This document shows, one piece after another, positions 1-6,513 of a stretch of 6,674 bases of DNA (positions within the stretch are counted from its first letter, which is position 1; each line of letters opens with the position of its first letter). A model generated the notes under the pieces. The model had not been told where the DNA came from. It saw only the letters and a list, made by a program, of their open reading frames with translations, and made no database searches. The stretch comes from a bacterium (lineage in GTDB: Bacteria; Desulfobacterota_D; UBA1144). Location: NCBI GenBank assembly GCA_002697665.2, contig NZXA02000035.1, forward strand, positions 13,849-20,522. The letters run 5' to 3'. The translations under genes and the position numbers were made by a program.

Positions 1-15
1 GATATTTCACAATAT

Positions 16-663
16 ATGGCCATGCTAAAAAAAGCTGCGCCTGATCTTAATTCTAAATGGATAGATTATCATAATATAGTATTCGAAGAGGGATTAATTT
101 CAAAAAAAGATAAACAATTAATCGCACTTGGATGTGCACACATGACATCTTGTCCATATTGTATAAGGTCAAGAACAAAATTAGCCAAAGCAAGTGGTGC
201 TACGGATGAGGAAATTGCTGAAACCGTTTTTATTGCTATGAGATTATCTATGGGACAGCCCTATGCTTACTCAAGCATTGCCCTGGAAAATTTTGATAAA
301 ATGCAAAATAAGGAAGATACTACTGATGGTTTCTTCTTTTCAAAAAATATAACATCACAAATTACAGATTTTCATGAATTAAGCGGTGAAAAACATAAGA
401 GGTTTTCTGCCTTTCACGAATTGGTTTATGAAGATGGCCATCTTTCTAAAAAACTTAAAAAAGGGCTAATGGGTCTAGCATGTGCGATTCTTGCAAAATG
501 TTCATGGTGTATAAGAAGCTGTATAAGAGATGGTATCAAAGAAGGTGTTACAAAAGAAGAAATTTCAGAAGCTATAAATATCGCTATGGTCATGGCTGCA
601 GGAGCGGCTTGGGCTCATGCAGGAATAACAATGGAAACATGTTCAAACTTTGATAATAAATAA
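16..663 (+). CDS. Tandem carboxymuconolactone decarboxylase (AhpD-like) protein, possibly 5'-truncated
   Basis: The 215-residue product contains two copies of the AhpD-like all-helical fold of the carboxymuconolactone decarboxylase family. The copies cover about residues 15-90 and 130-205 and align with each other: FEEGLISKK with YEDGHLSKK, CPYCIRS with CSWCIRS, and EEIAE with EEISE. Each has the CxxC redox pair typical of the AhpD branch (C46/C49 and C162/C165), so a cytosolic thiol-dependent peroxidase or oxidoreductase role is inferred. The substrate cannot be told. The histidine that usually follows at CxxCxxxH is R53 in the first copy and C169 in the second, so the standard proton relay may be altered. 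ATG 16 and ATG 22 are both possible starts, but the frame is open to the left edge, so the true start may lie outside the window. The next gene begins 11 bases downstream. The family call is firm and the function is not. Confidence 0.85.
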   Translation: MAMLKKAAPDLNSKWIDYHNIVFEEGLISKKDKQLIALGCAHMTSCPYCIRSRTKLAKASGATDEEIAETVFIAMRLSMGQPYAYSSIALENFDKMQNKEDTTDGFFFSKNITSQITDFHELSGEKHKRFSAFHELVYEDGHLSKKLKKGLMGLACAILAKCSWCIRSCIRDGIKEGVTKEEISEAINIAMVMAAGAAWAHAGITMETCSNFDNK

Positions 664-674
664 TAGTTTTAAGT

Positions 675-1403
675 ATGAGAACTAGACTTAATAAATTCTT
701 ATCTCTTTGTGGGGTAGCTGCAAGGAGGAAGTCTGATACTATAATCCAGAATGGTGAAGTTTTAGTTAATGACGTATTAGAAATTAAGCCACAGACATTG
801 ATAAATCCTGACAAAGATATAGTAAAATTCAATGGTGAAATTTTAACTCCACAAATTTTTGAATATTATATTATGAATAAACCTAGATTTTGCTTAACAT
901 CTATGTCGAAAGCCGAAAAGAAAAAAACTATTTTAGACTATTTACCAAATACTAGTATAAAAATTTTTCCAATTGGCCGTCTAGATTTTGATACAGAAGG
1001 TTTATTATTGCTCACAAATGATGGTGATTTTGCTCATAAAATATCACATCCGAGTTTCATGATTACTAAAACATATATTTGTCATTTGAGAGGAAAAGTT
1101 AGTCAAGCATTAATAAAGAAAATGCGTTTAGGAGCTAATCTTTCTGATGGTTTTCTGAAACCTAATAAGATCACTTTAGTAAAAAATTGTATAGAGGAAT
1201 CAATAATTAAAATCACCATTCATGAGGGTAGAAATCATATTGTTAAAAATTTTTTCAAGTACTATGCCAAGAAAGTTAACAAACTTAAAAGAATTTCGAT
1301 TGGATGTATTAATTTAGGTGAACTGGAGACAGGCAAAACTTCTAAATTAGATTATAATGAAGTTATGAATTTAAAAAAACAAATTCAAATTAAGGAGTCT
1401 TAG
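675..1403 (+). CDS. RsuA/RluB/RluE/RluF-family rRNA pseudouridine synthase
   Basis: This enzyme isomerises a specific uridine in ribosomal RNA to pseudouridine. An N-terminal S4 RNA-binding domain spans about residues 3-50 (RLNKFLSLCGVAARRKSD, then NGEVLVN). The catalytic domain follows, with the family signature GRLDFDTEGLLLLTNDG at 101-117, where D104 is the expected catalytic aspartate. KTY and a C-terminal RISIGCINLGEL block also fit. At 242 residues it matches compact RluB/RsuA proteins and lacks the long RluB tail. The usual EGRxxQVRRM segment reads EGRNHIVKNF here, which is divergent. RluB (23S rRNA) is the commonest alphaproteobacterial assignment, but RsuA, RluE or RluF specificity cannot be excluded, so no symbol is given. 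No clear Shine-Dalgarno precedes ATG 675. The stop codon shares its last base with the tmk start, which indicates coupled translation. Confidence 0.9.
   Translation: MRTRLNKFLSLCGVAARRKSDTIIQNGEVLVNDVLEIKPQTLINPDKDIVKFNGEILTPQIFEYYIMNKPRFCLTSMSKAEKKKTILDYLPNTSIKIFPIGRLDFDTEGLLLLTNDGDFAHKISHPSFMITKTYICHLRGKVSQALIKKMRLGANLSDGFLKPNKITLVKNCIEESIIKITIHEGRNHIVKNFFKYYAKKVNKLKRISIGCINLGELETGKTSKLDYNEVMNLKKQIQIKES
1392..1397 (+). promoter_or_regulatory. Shine-Dalgarno for tmk (decides GTG start)
   Basis: AAGGAG lies five bases before GTG 1403, inside the last codons of the pseudouridine synthase gene. It is the only textbook ribosome binding site in the six-gene run. It supports the GTG start, which gives the conserved N-terminus MFITFEGIEGSGKST. 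Confidence 0.8.
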
Positions 1404-2047
1404 TGTTTATAACTTTTGAAGGTATTGAAGGTTCAGGAAAATCTACACAAGTAGATCTTTTAAAAAATACTTTAGAAAAAATTCATTTCGATGTAGTAGC
1501 TACTCGCGAACCTGGCTGGGGAAGAGTTGGAAGCTTAATTAGAAAAATTATATTAGATTATGATGACATTGAAATTGAACCAATTGCAGAATTATCATTA
1601 TTTTGTGCAGATAGAGCCCAACATGTACAAGAATTCATAAGACCCAAGTTATCAGAAGGTAAAATAGTGCTTTGTGATAGATTTTATGATTCTACAATAG
1701 CTTATCAAGGTTATGGGAGGGGCTTGGATCCAGAAATGGTAAAAAAGCTAGGTTTTAGTGCAGCTTTGGGAGTAATTCCAACAATAACATTTTTGATAGA
1801 TATTTCAGTAAACACAGCGTTGAGTAGAATAATTGAAAGACCTGGAAGAAACAGGATAGATGATGAATCATTCGAATTTCATAATAGGGTTAGAAAGTCA
1901 TATCTCTCACTATATAAAAAACAAGGAAATAGAATTTTTTTAATAGATGGCGAAAAATCAATAAATGATGTTCAAAGAGACATAAGGAAGATATTAAAAA
2001 GTAGATTTAGTATTTTCAAAAGATTAGAAAAATTTGACAAATTATAA
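1403..2047 (+). CDS. tmk: Thymidylate kinase (dTMP kinase)
   Basis: Thymidylate kinase transfers phosphate from ATP to dTMP to give dTDP, the committed step of cytosolic dTTP supply for replication. The 214-residue length is typical. The P-loop GIEGSGKST is at 7-15. The dTMP-binding TREPG block is at 34-38, the DRFYDSTIAYQGYGRG segment at 92-107, and a LID-like region RPGRNRIDDESFEFHNRVRKSYL near 150-172. The usual REPGGT reads REPGWG (W39, G40), a mild departure in the substrate loop, although the downstream G and IR remain. Translation starts at GTG 1403 behind AAGGAG and overlaps the preceding stop by one base. holB follows after two bases, the common alphaproteobacterial arrangement that pairs dTTP synthesis with a replisome subunit. 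Confidence 0.95.
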   Translation: MFITFEGIEGSGKSTQVDLLKNTLEKIHFDVVATREPGWGRVGSLIRKIILDYDDIEIEPIAELSLFCADRAQHVQEFIRPKLSEGKIVLCDRFYDSTIAYQGYGRGLDPEMVKKLGFSAALGVIPTITFLIDISVNTALSRIIERPGRNRIDDESFEFHNRVRKSYLSLYKKQGNRIFLIDGEKSINDVQRDIRKILKSRFSIFKRLEKFDKL

Positions 2048-2049
2048 AA

Positions 2050-2964
2050 ATGAATGAAAGAATAGTTAATTTTCATCTTGATACGCAGGAAAATATTAAT
2101 TTCATTTTTGAAAATAATTTAACCTCAAGGTCGATAATAATAGAAGGAAAAAAGGGTATAGGTAAAAAAGATCTCATTATTTATCTCTCTGGCAAAATTT
2201 TATCAAGCTCTGAAAAAATAAATAAAAATATACACCCGGATTTACTAATCATTGATGCTGGACCCGAAAAAATTTTAGTAGATGATATTTCTGTCTTGGA
2301 TGATTGGATATATAAACCCCCTTTTGAATCAAAAAATAAAATCGTTTTTATCAACAATTCTCACAATATGACAGAAATAGTTCAAAACAAAATTCTTAAA
2401 ATCTTAGAGGAACCTCCAAGCTACTTAATTTTTTTTTTAAGTGTCGAGAATTCTAATATTTTATTACCAACCGTGATTTCAAGATCGTTACTCTTTTCTT
2501 TAAACAAACTCCCAAATGAAATAGTTGCTGAGATATTGGATATGATAGTAGATGATGAGAACAGGAAACTAATTCTAGAGTCGATGGATGGATCACTTAG
2601 AAATATTGATAAATTTGATAATACAATTATTCAAATGCTATGTGAAACTACTGATATTTTATTGAAAAGAAATTTGAATGATTTGGATAAAGTTGGAAAT
2701 CTTATTGACCAAATTAATGACAGAACGTCTATGTCCTTTTTATGTGAGGAGCTAAGCTCCCTTCTCCTTGTAAAATTAAAAAAAGACATTAATAATTCAG
2801 TAGATTCAAAAGCAAATCTTGTAATTTATAATAATTTTATTAATGATTTAAATTTTTTATCTTTAAATATAAAAAAATATAATCTAAACCCTAAGCTTGC
2901 AATTGAAGAGTTGATTCTTAATTACTATTTATCTAATAGAAAAACTATGAATCAGGTAGTATAA
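2050..2964 (+). CDS. holB: DNA polymerase III subunit delta' (clamp loader)
   Basis: Delta' is the stator subunit of the clamp loader that opens the beta sliding clamp and puts it on primed DNA. The 304-residue protein shows the degenerate AAA+ ATPase fold. There is a Walker-A-like GKKGIGKK at 33-40, HPDLLIIDAG at 62-71, the family block NKILKILEEPPS at 113-124, and an SRS at 144-146 in place of the usual SRC sensor motif. The C-terminal half is poorly conserved and helical, as is usual. The four-cysteine zinc module found in the E. coli protein is missing: the stretch between the P-loop and HPD is short and has no cysteine. Position between tmk and metG supports holB over dnaX, as do the length and the absence of tau/gamma-type extensions. 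The gene contains a ten-T homopolymer at 2429-2438, and the frame is intact across it. Confidence 0.9.
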   Translation: MNERIVNFHLDTQENINFIFENNLTSRSIIIEGKKGIGKKDLIIYLSGKILSSSEKINKNIHPDLLIIDAGPEKILVDDISVLDDWIYKPPFESKNKIVFINNSHNMTEIVQNKILKILEEPPSYLIFFLSVENSNILLPTVISRSLLFSLNKLPNEIVAEILDMIVDDENRKLILESMDGSLRNIDKFDNTIIQMLCETTDILLKRNLNDLDKVGNLIDQINDRTSMSFLCEELSSLLLVKLKKDINNSVDSKANLVIYNNFINDLNFLSLNIKKYNLNPKLAIEELILNYYLSNRKTMNQVV

Positions 2965-2968
2965 ATTG

Positions 2969-4501
2969 ATGAATAATATTTATATCACTACGCCGATTTA
3001 TTATGTAAATGATATACCCCATGTTGGCCATGCTTATACTAGTATTGCTTGTGATGCTCTCTCAAGATTTTTTAGGCTAAAAGGTCAAAGGGTCTTTTTC
3101 TTGACTGGAACTGATGAGCATGGATTAAAGATACAACAAGTAACTAAAGACAAAGATATAGAGCCCCAAGATTTTGTTGATCAGATGAGTGCAAACTTTC
3201 AAAATCTTACGAAAAGTTTAAATCTTTCTAATGATGATTTTATAAGAACAACCTCGGAAAGACACACAATTAGTGTTAGGGATTTTTGGTCTCGACTTCA
3301 AAATAACAATCAAATTTATTTAGATAAATATTCAGGTTGGTATTCTATCAGAGATGAGGCGTTTTATGCAGAAAATGAAATTATTGATGGTAAAGCTCCT
3401 TCAGGTTCAAAAGTCGAATGGGTAGAAGAATCAAGCTATTTTTTTAAATTATCAGAATGGGGAGATAAATTATTAGATTTCTACAATAAAAACCCAGAAT
3501 TCGTCAAACCTAATTCTCGATTTAACGAAGTAGTTAGCTTTGTCGAACAGGGTCTCAAAGACTTATCTATTTCTAGAACAAGTTTTGATTGGGGAATTAA
3601 AGTGCCGGGTAATGAAAACCATGTAATTTATGTATGGATTGATGCCTTAACTAATTATCTTACTGCTTTAGGCTATCCTGATGTTAAGTCAGAAAGATAT
3701 TTAAATTATTGGCCTGCAAATTATCATATAGTAGGAAAAGATATATTAAGATTTCATGCGATTTATTGGCCTGCACTTTTGATGGCTGCTGATTTACCAT
3801 TACCAAATCAAATAATAGCACATGGATGGTGGACTGTAGAAAAAGAAAAGATGTCAAAATCTATGGGAAATGTGATAGATCCAAACGAAATGATTTCAAT
3901 GTACGGATTGGATCAATTTCGTTTTTTTCTTCTCAGAGAGGTTCCATTTGGAAATGATGGTGATTTCTCCATTAGTTCGCTAGTTTCAAGAGTTAATTCG
4001 GATTTGGCCAATAGTTTTGGTAATTTAGTCAACAGGGTTTTCTCAATGACTAATAAGAATTTAGATGGTTTGATTCCTGATGCTGAAATTACTGATAAAG
4101 AGAAAATATTAATTGAAACGTGCGATGAAAAAATATCAGATTATATGGTTTTTTTTAAAAATGTCGAGATTAGTAAAGCATTGGAGTCCGTTTCGGATAT
4201 TGTTTCTAGTACAAATAAATATATAGACGATATGAAACCTTGGTCTTTGGCCAAAGAAGGTAAATTAAATGACCTAAAAATTGTCCTAAAAGCGTCACTT
4301 GAGATGATTAGAATAATTTCAATTTTATTTTATCCTGTAATGCCAGATTCTTCTGAAAAAATTCTAAATGCGCTTAATATCTCTTTAGATTCAGATAAAA
4401 GTTCTTTTACTGGTGAAAACCAAATAGCACCTTTAGCTGTTAATAAGAAGATTGGTGAATTAAATTTACTATTTCCCAAAATTGACAAAATTGAAGGTTA
4501 A
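2969..4501 (+). CDS. metG: Methionyl-tRNA synthetase (short, zinc-less type)
   Basis: This class I synthetase charges tRNA-Met, both initiator and elongator, with methionine using ATP. The N-terminus YITTPIYYVNDIPHVGHA carries the HIGH motif as HVGH at 18-21. TGTDEHG follows, then WIDALTNYLTALGYP, and GWWTVEKEKMSKSMGN with the KMSKS loop at 294-298. An anticodon-binding helical domain occupies roughly 360-500, including the conserved KPWSLAKE. The region around GWYSIRDEAFYAENE has no CxxC knuckles, and there is no C-terminal EMAPII/Trbp111-like domain. At 510 residues it is therefore the compact type common in alphaproteobacteria. ATG 2969 was chosen because it gives the family-typical N-terminus. 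An in-frame TTG three bases earlier is possible, since a weak AGG at 2954-2956 is slightly better placed for it. The start lies four bases after the holB stop. Confidence 0.96.
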   Translation: MNNIYITTPIYYVNDIPHVGHAYTSIACDALSRFFRLKGQRVFFLTGTDEHGLKIQQVTKDKDIEPQDFVDQMSANFQNLTKSLNLSNDDFIRTTSERHTISVRDFWSRLQNNNQIYLDKYSGWYSIRDEAFYAENEIIDGKAPSGSKVEWVEESSYFFKLSEWGDKLLDFYNKNPEFVKPNSRFNEVVSFVEQGLKDLSISRTSFDWGIKVPGNENHVIYVWIDALTNYLTALGYPDVKSERYLNYWPANYHIVGKDILRFHAIYWPALLMAADLPLPNQIIAHGWWTVEKEKMSKSMGNVIDPNEMISMYGLDQFRFFLLREVPFGNDGDFSISSLVSRVNSDLANSFGNLVNRVFSMTNKNLDGLIPDAEITDKEKILIETCDEKISDYMVFFKNVEISKALESVSDIVSSTNKYIDDMKPWSLAKEGKLNDLKIVLKASLEMIRIISILFYPVMPDSSEKILNALNISLDSDKSSFTGENQIAPLAVNKKIGELNLLFPKIDKIEG

Positions 4502-4518
4502 CTTATATTTCTAATTCT

Positions 4519-6060
4519 ATGGGCAACTTTGTGAAAATTTTTGATACTACACTAAGAGATGGTGAACAAGCTCCAGGCTGTAGTATGAACGAGGAAGAAA
4601 AAGTTAAAGTTGCATTACAGCTTGAAAAATTAGGTGTTGATGTAATTGAAGCTGGATTTCCAATTGCATCTGAAGGAGATTTCAATTCCGTAAAATTAAT
4701 TGCAGAGCAAATTAAAGATTGTGAAGTTGCTGGATTAAGCAGGGCAAACATCAAAGATATAGACAGAGCTTGGGAGGCTATTAAAAATGCAAAAAATCCT
4801 AGAATCCATACTTTTATTGCTACTTCTGATATCCACTTAAAATATAAATTAAAAAAAACGAAAGACGAAGTTCTTGAAATTATTGGCCAATCAGTCAGAC
4901 ATGCTTCCAAATATACATCAAATGTTGAGTTTTCTTGCGAAGATGCCACAAGATCGGATCTAGACTTTTTATGTTCAGCAATATCAGTTGCTATTCAAAG
5001 TGGTGCAACTACAATAAACATTCCAGATACTGTTGGCTATACAGTTCCATCAGAATTTTCTAAAATTATAAAGTATATCAAAAATGGAACTGAAGAAATT
5101 GATAAGATTATCCTAAGTGTACATTGCCATAATGATCTTGGACTAGCGGTTGCAAATTCTTTGACTGCGATACATGAAGGCGTAAGACAGGTCGAGTGCA
5201 CAATTAACGGTCTGGGAGAGAGAGCAGGTAATGCTTCTTTAGAGGAGATAGTAATGGCATTAAAGGTTAGAAATGATCTTAATCCATATATAACTGGTAT
5301 AAATACTAAAAATATTTATCCATGTAGTAAACTTGTCAGCACTGTTACTGGTGTAAACGTTCAGCCAAATAAGGCAATTGTAGGAGCCAACGCTTTTGCA
5401 CATGAAGCAGGGATTCACCAGGATGGAGTTTTAAAACAAAGGAATACATATGAAATAATGGAAGCTAGCGAAGTCGGAATTCCATCGAATCATATTGTTC
5501 TTGGTAAGCATTCTGGAAGACATGCTTTCAAAGATAGGCTTAATGATTTTGGATATAAGCTTTCAGAGGATAAATTTGAGATTGCTTTCGTAAAATTTAA
5601 AGAATTATGTGATAAAAAGAAATATGTTTTTGATGAGGATATAGAGGCTTTAATAAATGAAGAATTTGTTAGATCGGGAGACTTTTATAAACTAAATTCT
5701 TTAGCGTGTTCTTCTGGAACAGATGAAAAACCTACCGCTAAGTTATCGTTAAATATTGATGGTCAAATAATAGTAGTTGAAGAAAGTGGAGATGGTCCTA
5801 TAGATTCGGTTTTCCAATCAATATGTAAGGCCGCTGGAATTACTCCAAAACTTGATTCATATAACGTTGCTTCTGTCACGGGTGGAATGGATGCCCAAGC
5901 AGAGGTTTCTGTAATAATTAAAGAAGATAATCATACAGCAAGAGGAAAAGGTTCTAGCACAGATGTAATTGTAGCAAGCGCAAAAGCCTTTATTAATGCT
6001 CTCAATAATTTACGATGGAGAAAATTGCACCCAAAAATTGTTTCTCCCAAAGGTATTTAA
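4519..6060 (+). CDS. leuA: 2-isopropylmalate synthase
   Basis: LeuA condenses acetyl-CoA with 2-oxoisovalerate to give 2-isopropylmalate, the first committed step of leucine biosynthesis, in the cytosol. The N-terminal TIM barrel opens with FDTTLRDGEQAPG (8-20), whose R13 and D14 belong to the active site and metal site. The metal-binding histidines are H202 and H204 in VHCHNDLGLAVANS, and NGLGERAGNASLEE follows. The second half has GKHSGRHAF at 329-337. The C-terminal leucine-binding regulatory domain runs from about residue 385 to 500, including GGMDAQAEV and GKGSSTDVI. At 513 residues it is full length for the LeuA (not homocitrate synthase) branch and should be open to leucine feedback. 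ATG 4519 lies 17 bases after metG without a Shine-Dalgarno. GTG 4531 is an alternative start. There is no leucine-rich leader, so attenuation by a leader peptide is not seen. Confidence 0.95.
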   Translation: MGNFVKIFDTTLRDGEQAPGCSMNEEEKVKVALQLEKLGVDVIEAGFPIASEGDFNSVKLIAEQIKDCEVAGLSRANIKDIDRAWEAIKNAKNPRIHTFIATSDIHLKYKLKKTKDEVLEIIGQSVRHASKYTSNVEFSCEDATRSDLDFLCSAISVAIQSGATTINIPDTVGYTVPSEFSKIIKYIKNGTEEIDKIILSVHCHNDLGLAVANSLTAIHEGVRQVECTINGLGERAGNASLEEIVMALKVRNDLNPYITGINTKNIYPCSKLVSTVTGVNVQPNKAIVGANAFAHEAGIHQDGVLKQRNTYEIMEASEVGIPSNHIVLGKHSGRHAFKDRLNDFGYKLSEDKFEIAFVKFKELCDKKKYVFDEDIEALINEEFVRSGDFYKLNSLACSSGTDEKPTAKLSLNIDGQIIVVEESGDGPIDSVFQSICKAAGITPKLDSYNVASVTGGMDAQAEVSVIIKEDNHTARGKGSSTDVIVASAKAFINALNNLRWRKLHPKIVSPKGI

Positions 6061-6078
6061 AAAAAATTAAAAAAATTG

Positions 6079-6108
6079 TTGAATTTAAAATACCAACTAT
6101 GCTACAAT
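6079..6108 (+). promoter_or_regulatory. Candidate sigma-70 promoter for small RNA 1
   Basis: TTGAAT (6079-6084) and TACAAT (6103-6108) are separated by 18 bases. The -10 box is preceded by TGC, giving an extended -10 (TGCTACAAT). The site lies 19 bases after the leuA stop in an A-rich stretch. Transcription would start near 6115. The context, a structured segment ending in a terminator just downstream, makes this better than a chance AT-rich match. Confidence 0.6.
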
Positions 6109-6114
6109 AGGATA

Positions 6115-6188
6115 AGCGTAGGTAGGAGATGGTTAAACATCCCCGTAAACACTCTGAGAGGTATTTAGCGGTACCTCTCTTTTTTTTT
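6115..6188 (+). ncRNA. Candidate small RNA 1, about 74 nt, family not recognised
   Basis: The start is inferred from the promoter and the end from the terminator U-tract. The segment is visibly richer in G+C than the surrounding intergenic DNA. It has a 5' GGTAGGAG (6121-6128). A hairpin GATG/CATC follows (6128-6131 with 6138-6141, loop GTTAAA), with two more G-C pairs beyond an A-C mismatch. The terminator hairpin has the loop TTTAGCGG. An ATG at 6129 directly follows the AGGAG, and its frame reads MVKHPRKHSERYLAVPL into the terminator. The spacing is too tight for that AGGAG, so coding is doubtful. It could be an independent sRNA, or simply the processed 3' end of the leuA transcript. No Rfam family was recognised by eye. 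Confidence 0.5.
6156..6188 (+). terminator. Intrinsic terminator of small RNA 1 and probably of the leuA operon
   Basis: An eight-base-pair stem GAGAGGTA/TACCTCTC (6156-6163 with 6172-6179) encloses the loop TTTAGCGG and is followed by nine T (6180-6188). It is the first strong terminator after leuA, so read-through transcripts of the whole upstream gene run should also end here. The opposite strand has no T-tract after the hairpin. Confidence 0.88.
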
Positions 6189-6189
6189 G

Positions 6190-6435
6190 TCAAATTTCAA
6201 TTTTTTCACCACATTCTTCACAAATTACATAGTTTTTACTCGCTACTGTCCATTGATCCCCATTTTTTTTAATATTTTCTTTATAATATTGATTCTTTTC
6301 TTCTTTAACACGTTTTGAGTATTCAAGCTCCCATCCATCGGGATTGATTCTTCCCTTAAAATACTTTTCTTTTGGAATATTTATATAAATATTATTTTTG
6401 GAACATTTACATTTTGTCACAATTATGGGACTCAT
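6190..6435 (-). CDS. Small zinc-ribbon-like protein of unknown function
   Basis: The 81-residue product, starting MSPIIVTKCKCSKNN and ending VICEECGEKIEI, has C9 and C11 (CxC) near the N-terminus and C72 and C75 (CxxC) near the C-terminus. This could form one four-cysteine zinc site holding the ends together. Between them lies a lysine- and tyrosine-rich segment (residues about 22-60) that looks helical and basic. The function is not recognised. A nucleic-acid or protein contact is conceivable but unsupported. ATG 6435 is preferred over an upstream TTG at 6462, which would add an implausible phenylalanine-rich stretch. No Shine-Dalgarno is visible, but a TATAAT lies about 30 bases upstream. 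The gene is the only one of any length on the minus strand, its stop abuts the terminator of small RNA 1, and it diverges from small RNA 2. The cysteine layout and codon pattern suggest a real gene. Confidence 0.62.
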   Translation of the reverse strand: MSPIIVTKCKCSKNNIYINIPKEKYFKGRINPDGWELEYSKRVKEEKNQYYKENIKKNGDQWTVASKNYVICEECGEKIEI

Positions 6436-6463
6436 AAATAGGAATATAATCAAAAAAAACAAT

Positions 6464-6490
6464 ATTATAAAGTTTTGTTGATTTTGTCTA
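6464..6490 (-). promoter_or_regulatory. Possible promoter of the zinc-ribbon gene
   Basis: On the minus strand TATAAT (6469 down to 6464) is a perfect -10 box. The best -35 candidate is TAGACA (6490 down to 6485), with a short 15-base spacer. A start near 6457 would leave a leader of about 22 bases before ATG 6435. The site overlaps the divergent promoter proposed for small RNA 2. The strength of the -35 part is doubtful. Confidence 0.4.
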
Positions 6491-6507
6491 TAGATAAAAG
6501 CTATTAT
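6478..6507 (+). promoter_or_regulatory. Candidate sigma-70 promoter for small RNA 2
   Basis: TTGATT (6478-6483) and TATTAT (6502-6507) are separated by 18 bases, the same spacing as in the promoter of small RNA 1. GGTGGG begins 13 bases after the last base of the -10 box, as GGTAGG does there. A second possible -10, TATAGA at 6489-6494, has no suitable -35. The match is modest in AT-rich DNA; the parallel with the other promoter is the main support. Confidence 0.5.
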
Positions 6508-6513
6508 TGAAGT

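Noticed and set aside
590..832. Minus-strand open frame of 80 codons
   Set aside because: It lies opposite the end of the CMD gene and the start of the pseudouridine synthase gene, both well supported; it is composition-driven.
4503..4949. Minus-strand open frame of 148 codons
   Set aside because: It lies wholly opposite the leuA N-terminus, which carries the catalytic motif; its protein has no recognisable domain.
6061..6075. A-rich stretch after leuA as a terminator of its own
   Set aside because: No stem precedes a T-tract; it is only A-rich spacer before the promoter.
6115..6188. Small RNA 1 as a riboswitch or attenuator of a downstream gene
   Set aside because: The next gene is on the opposite strand, so the terminator has no + strand gene to control.
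6002..6193. Minus-strand open frame of 63 codons
   Set aside because: It overlaps the leuA end and runs through the promoter, hairpins and terminator of small RNA 1; no start signal is seen.
6436..6462. TTG start extending the zinc-ribbon protein by nine residues (MFFLIIFLF...)
   Set aside because: A hydrophobic nine-residue extension is too short for a membrane segment and comes from a T-rich run. The TATAAT lies immediately upstream, so the transcript would begin near or inside the extension. ATG 6435 is better.
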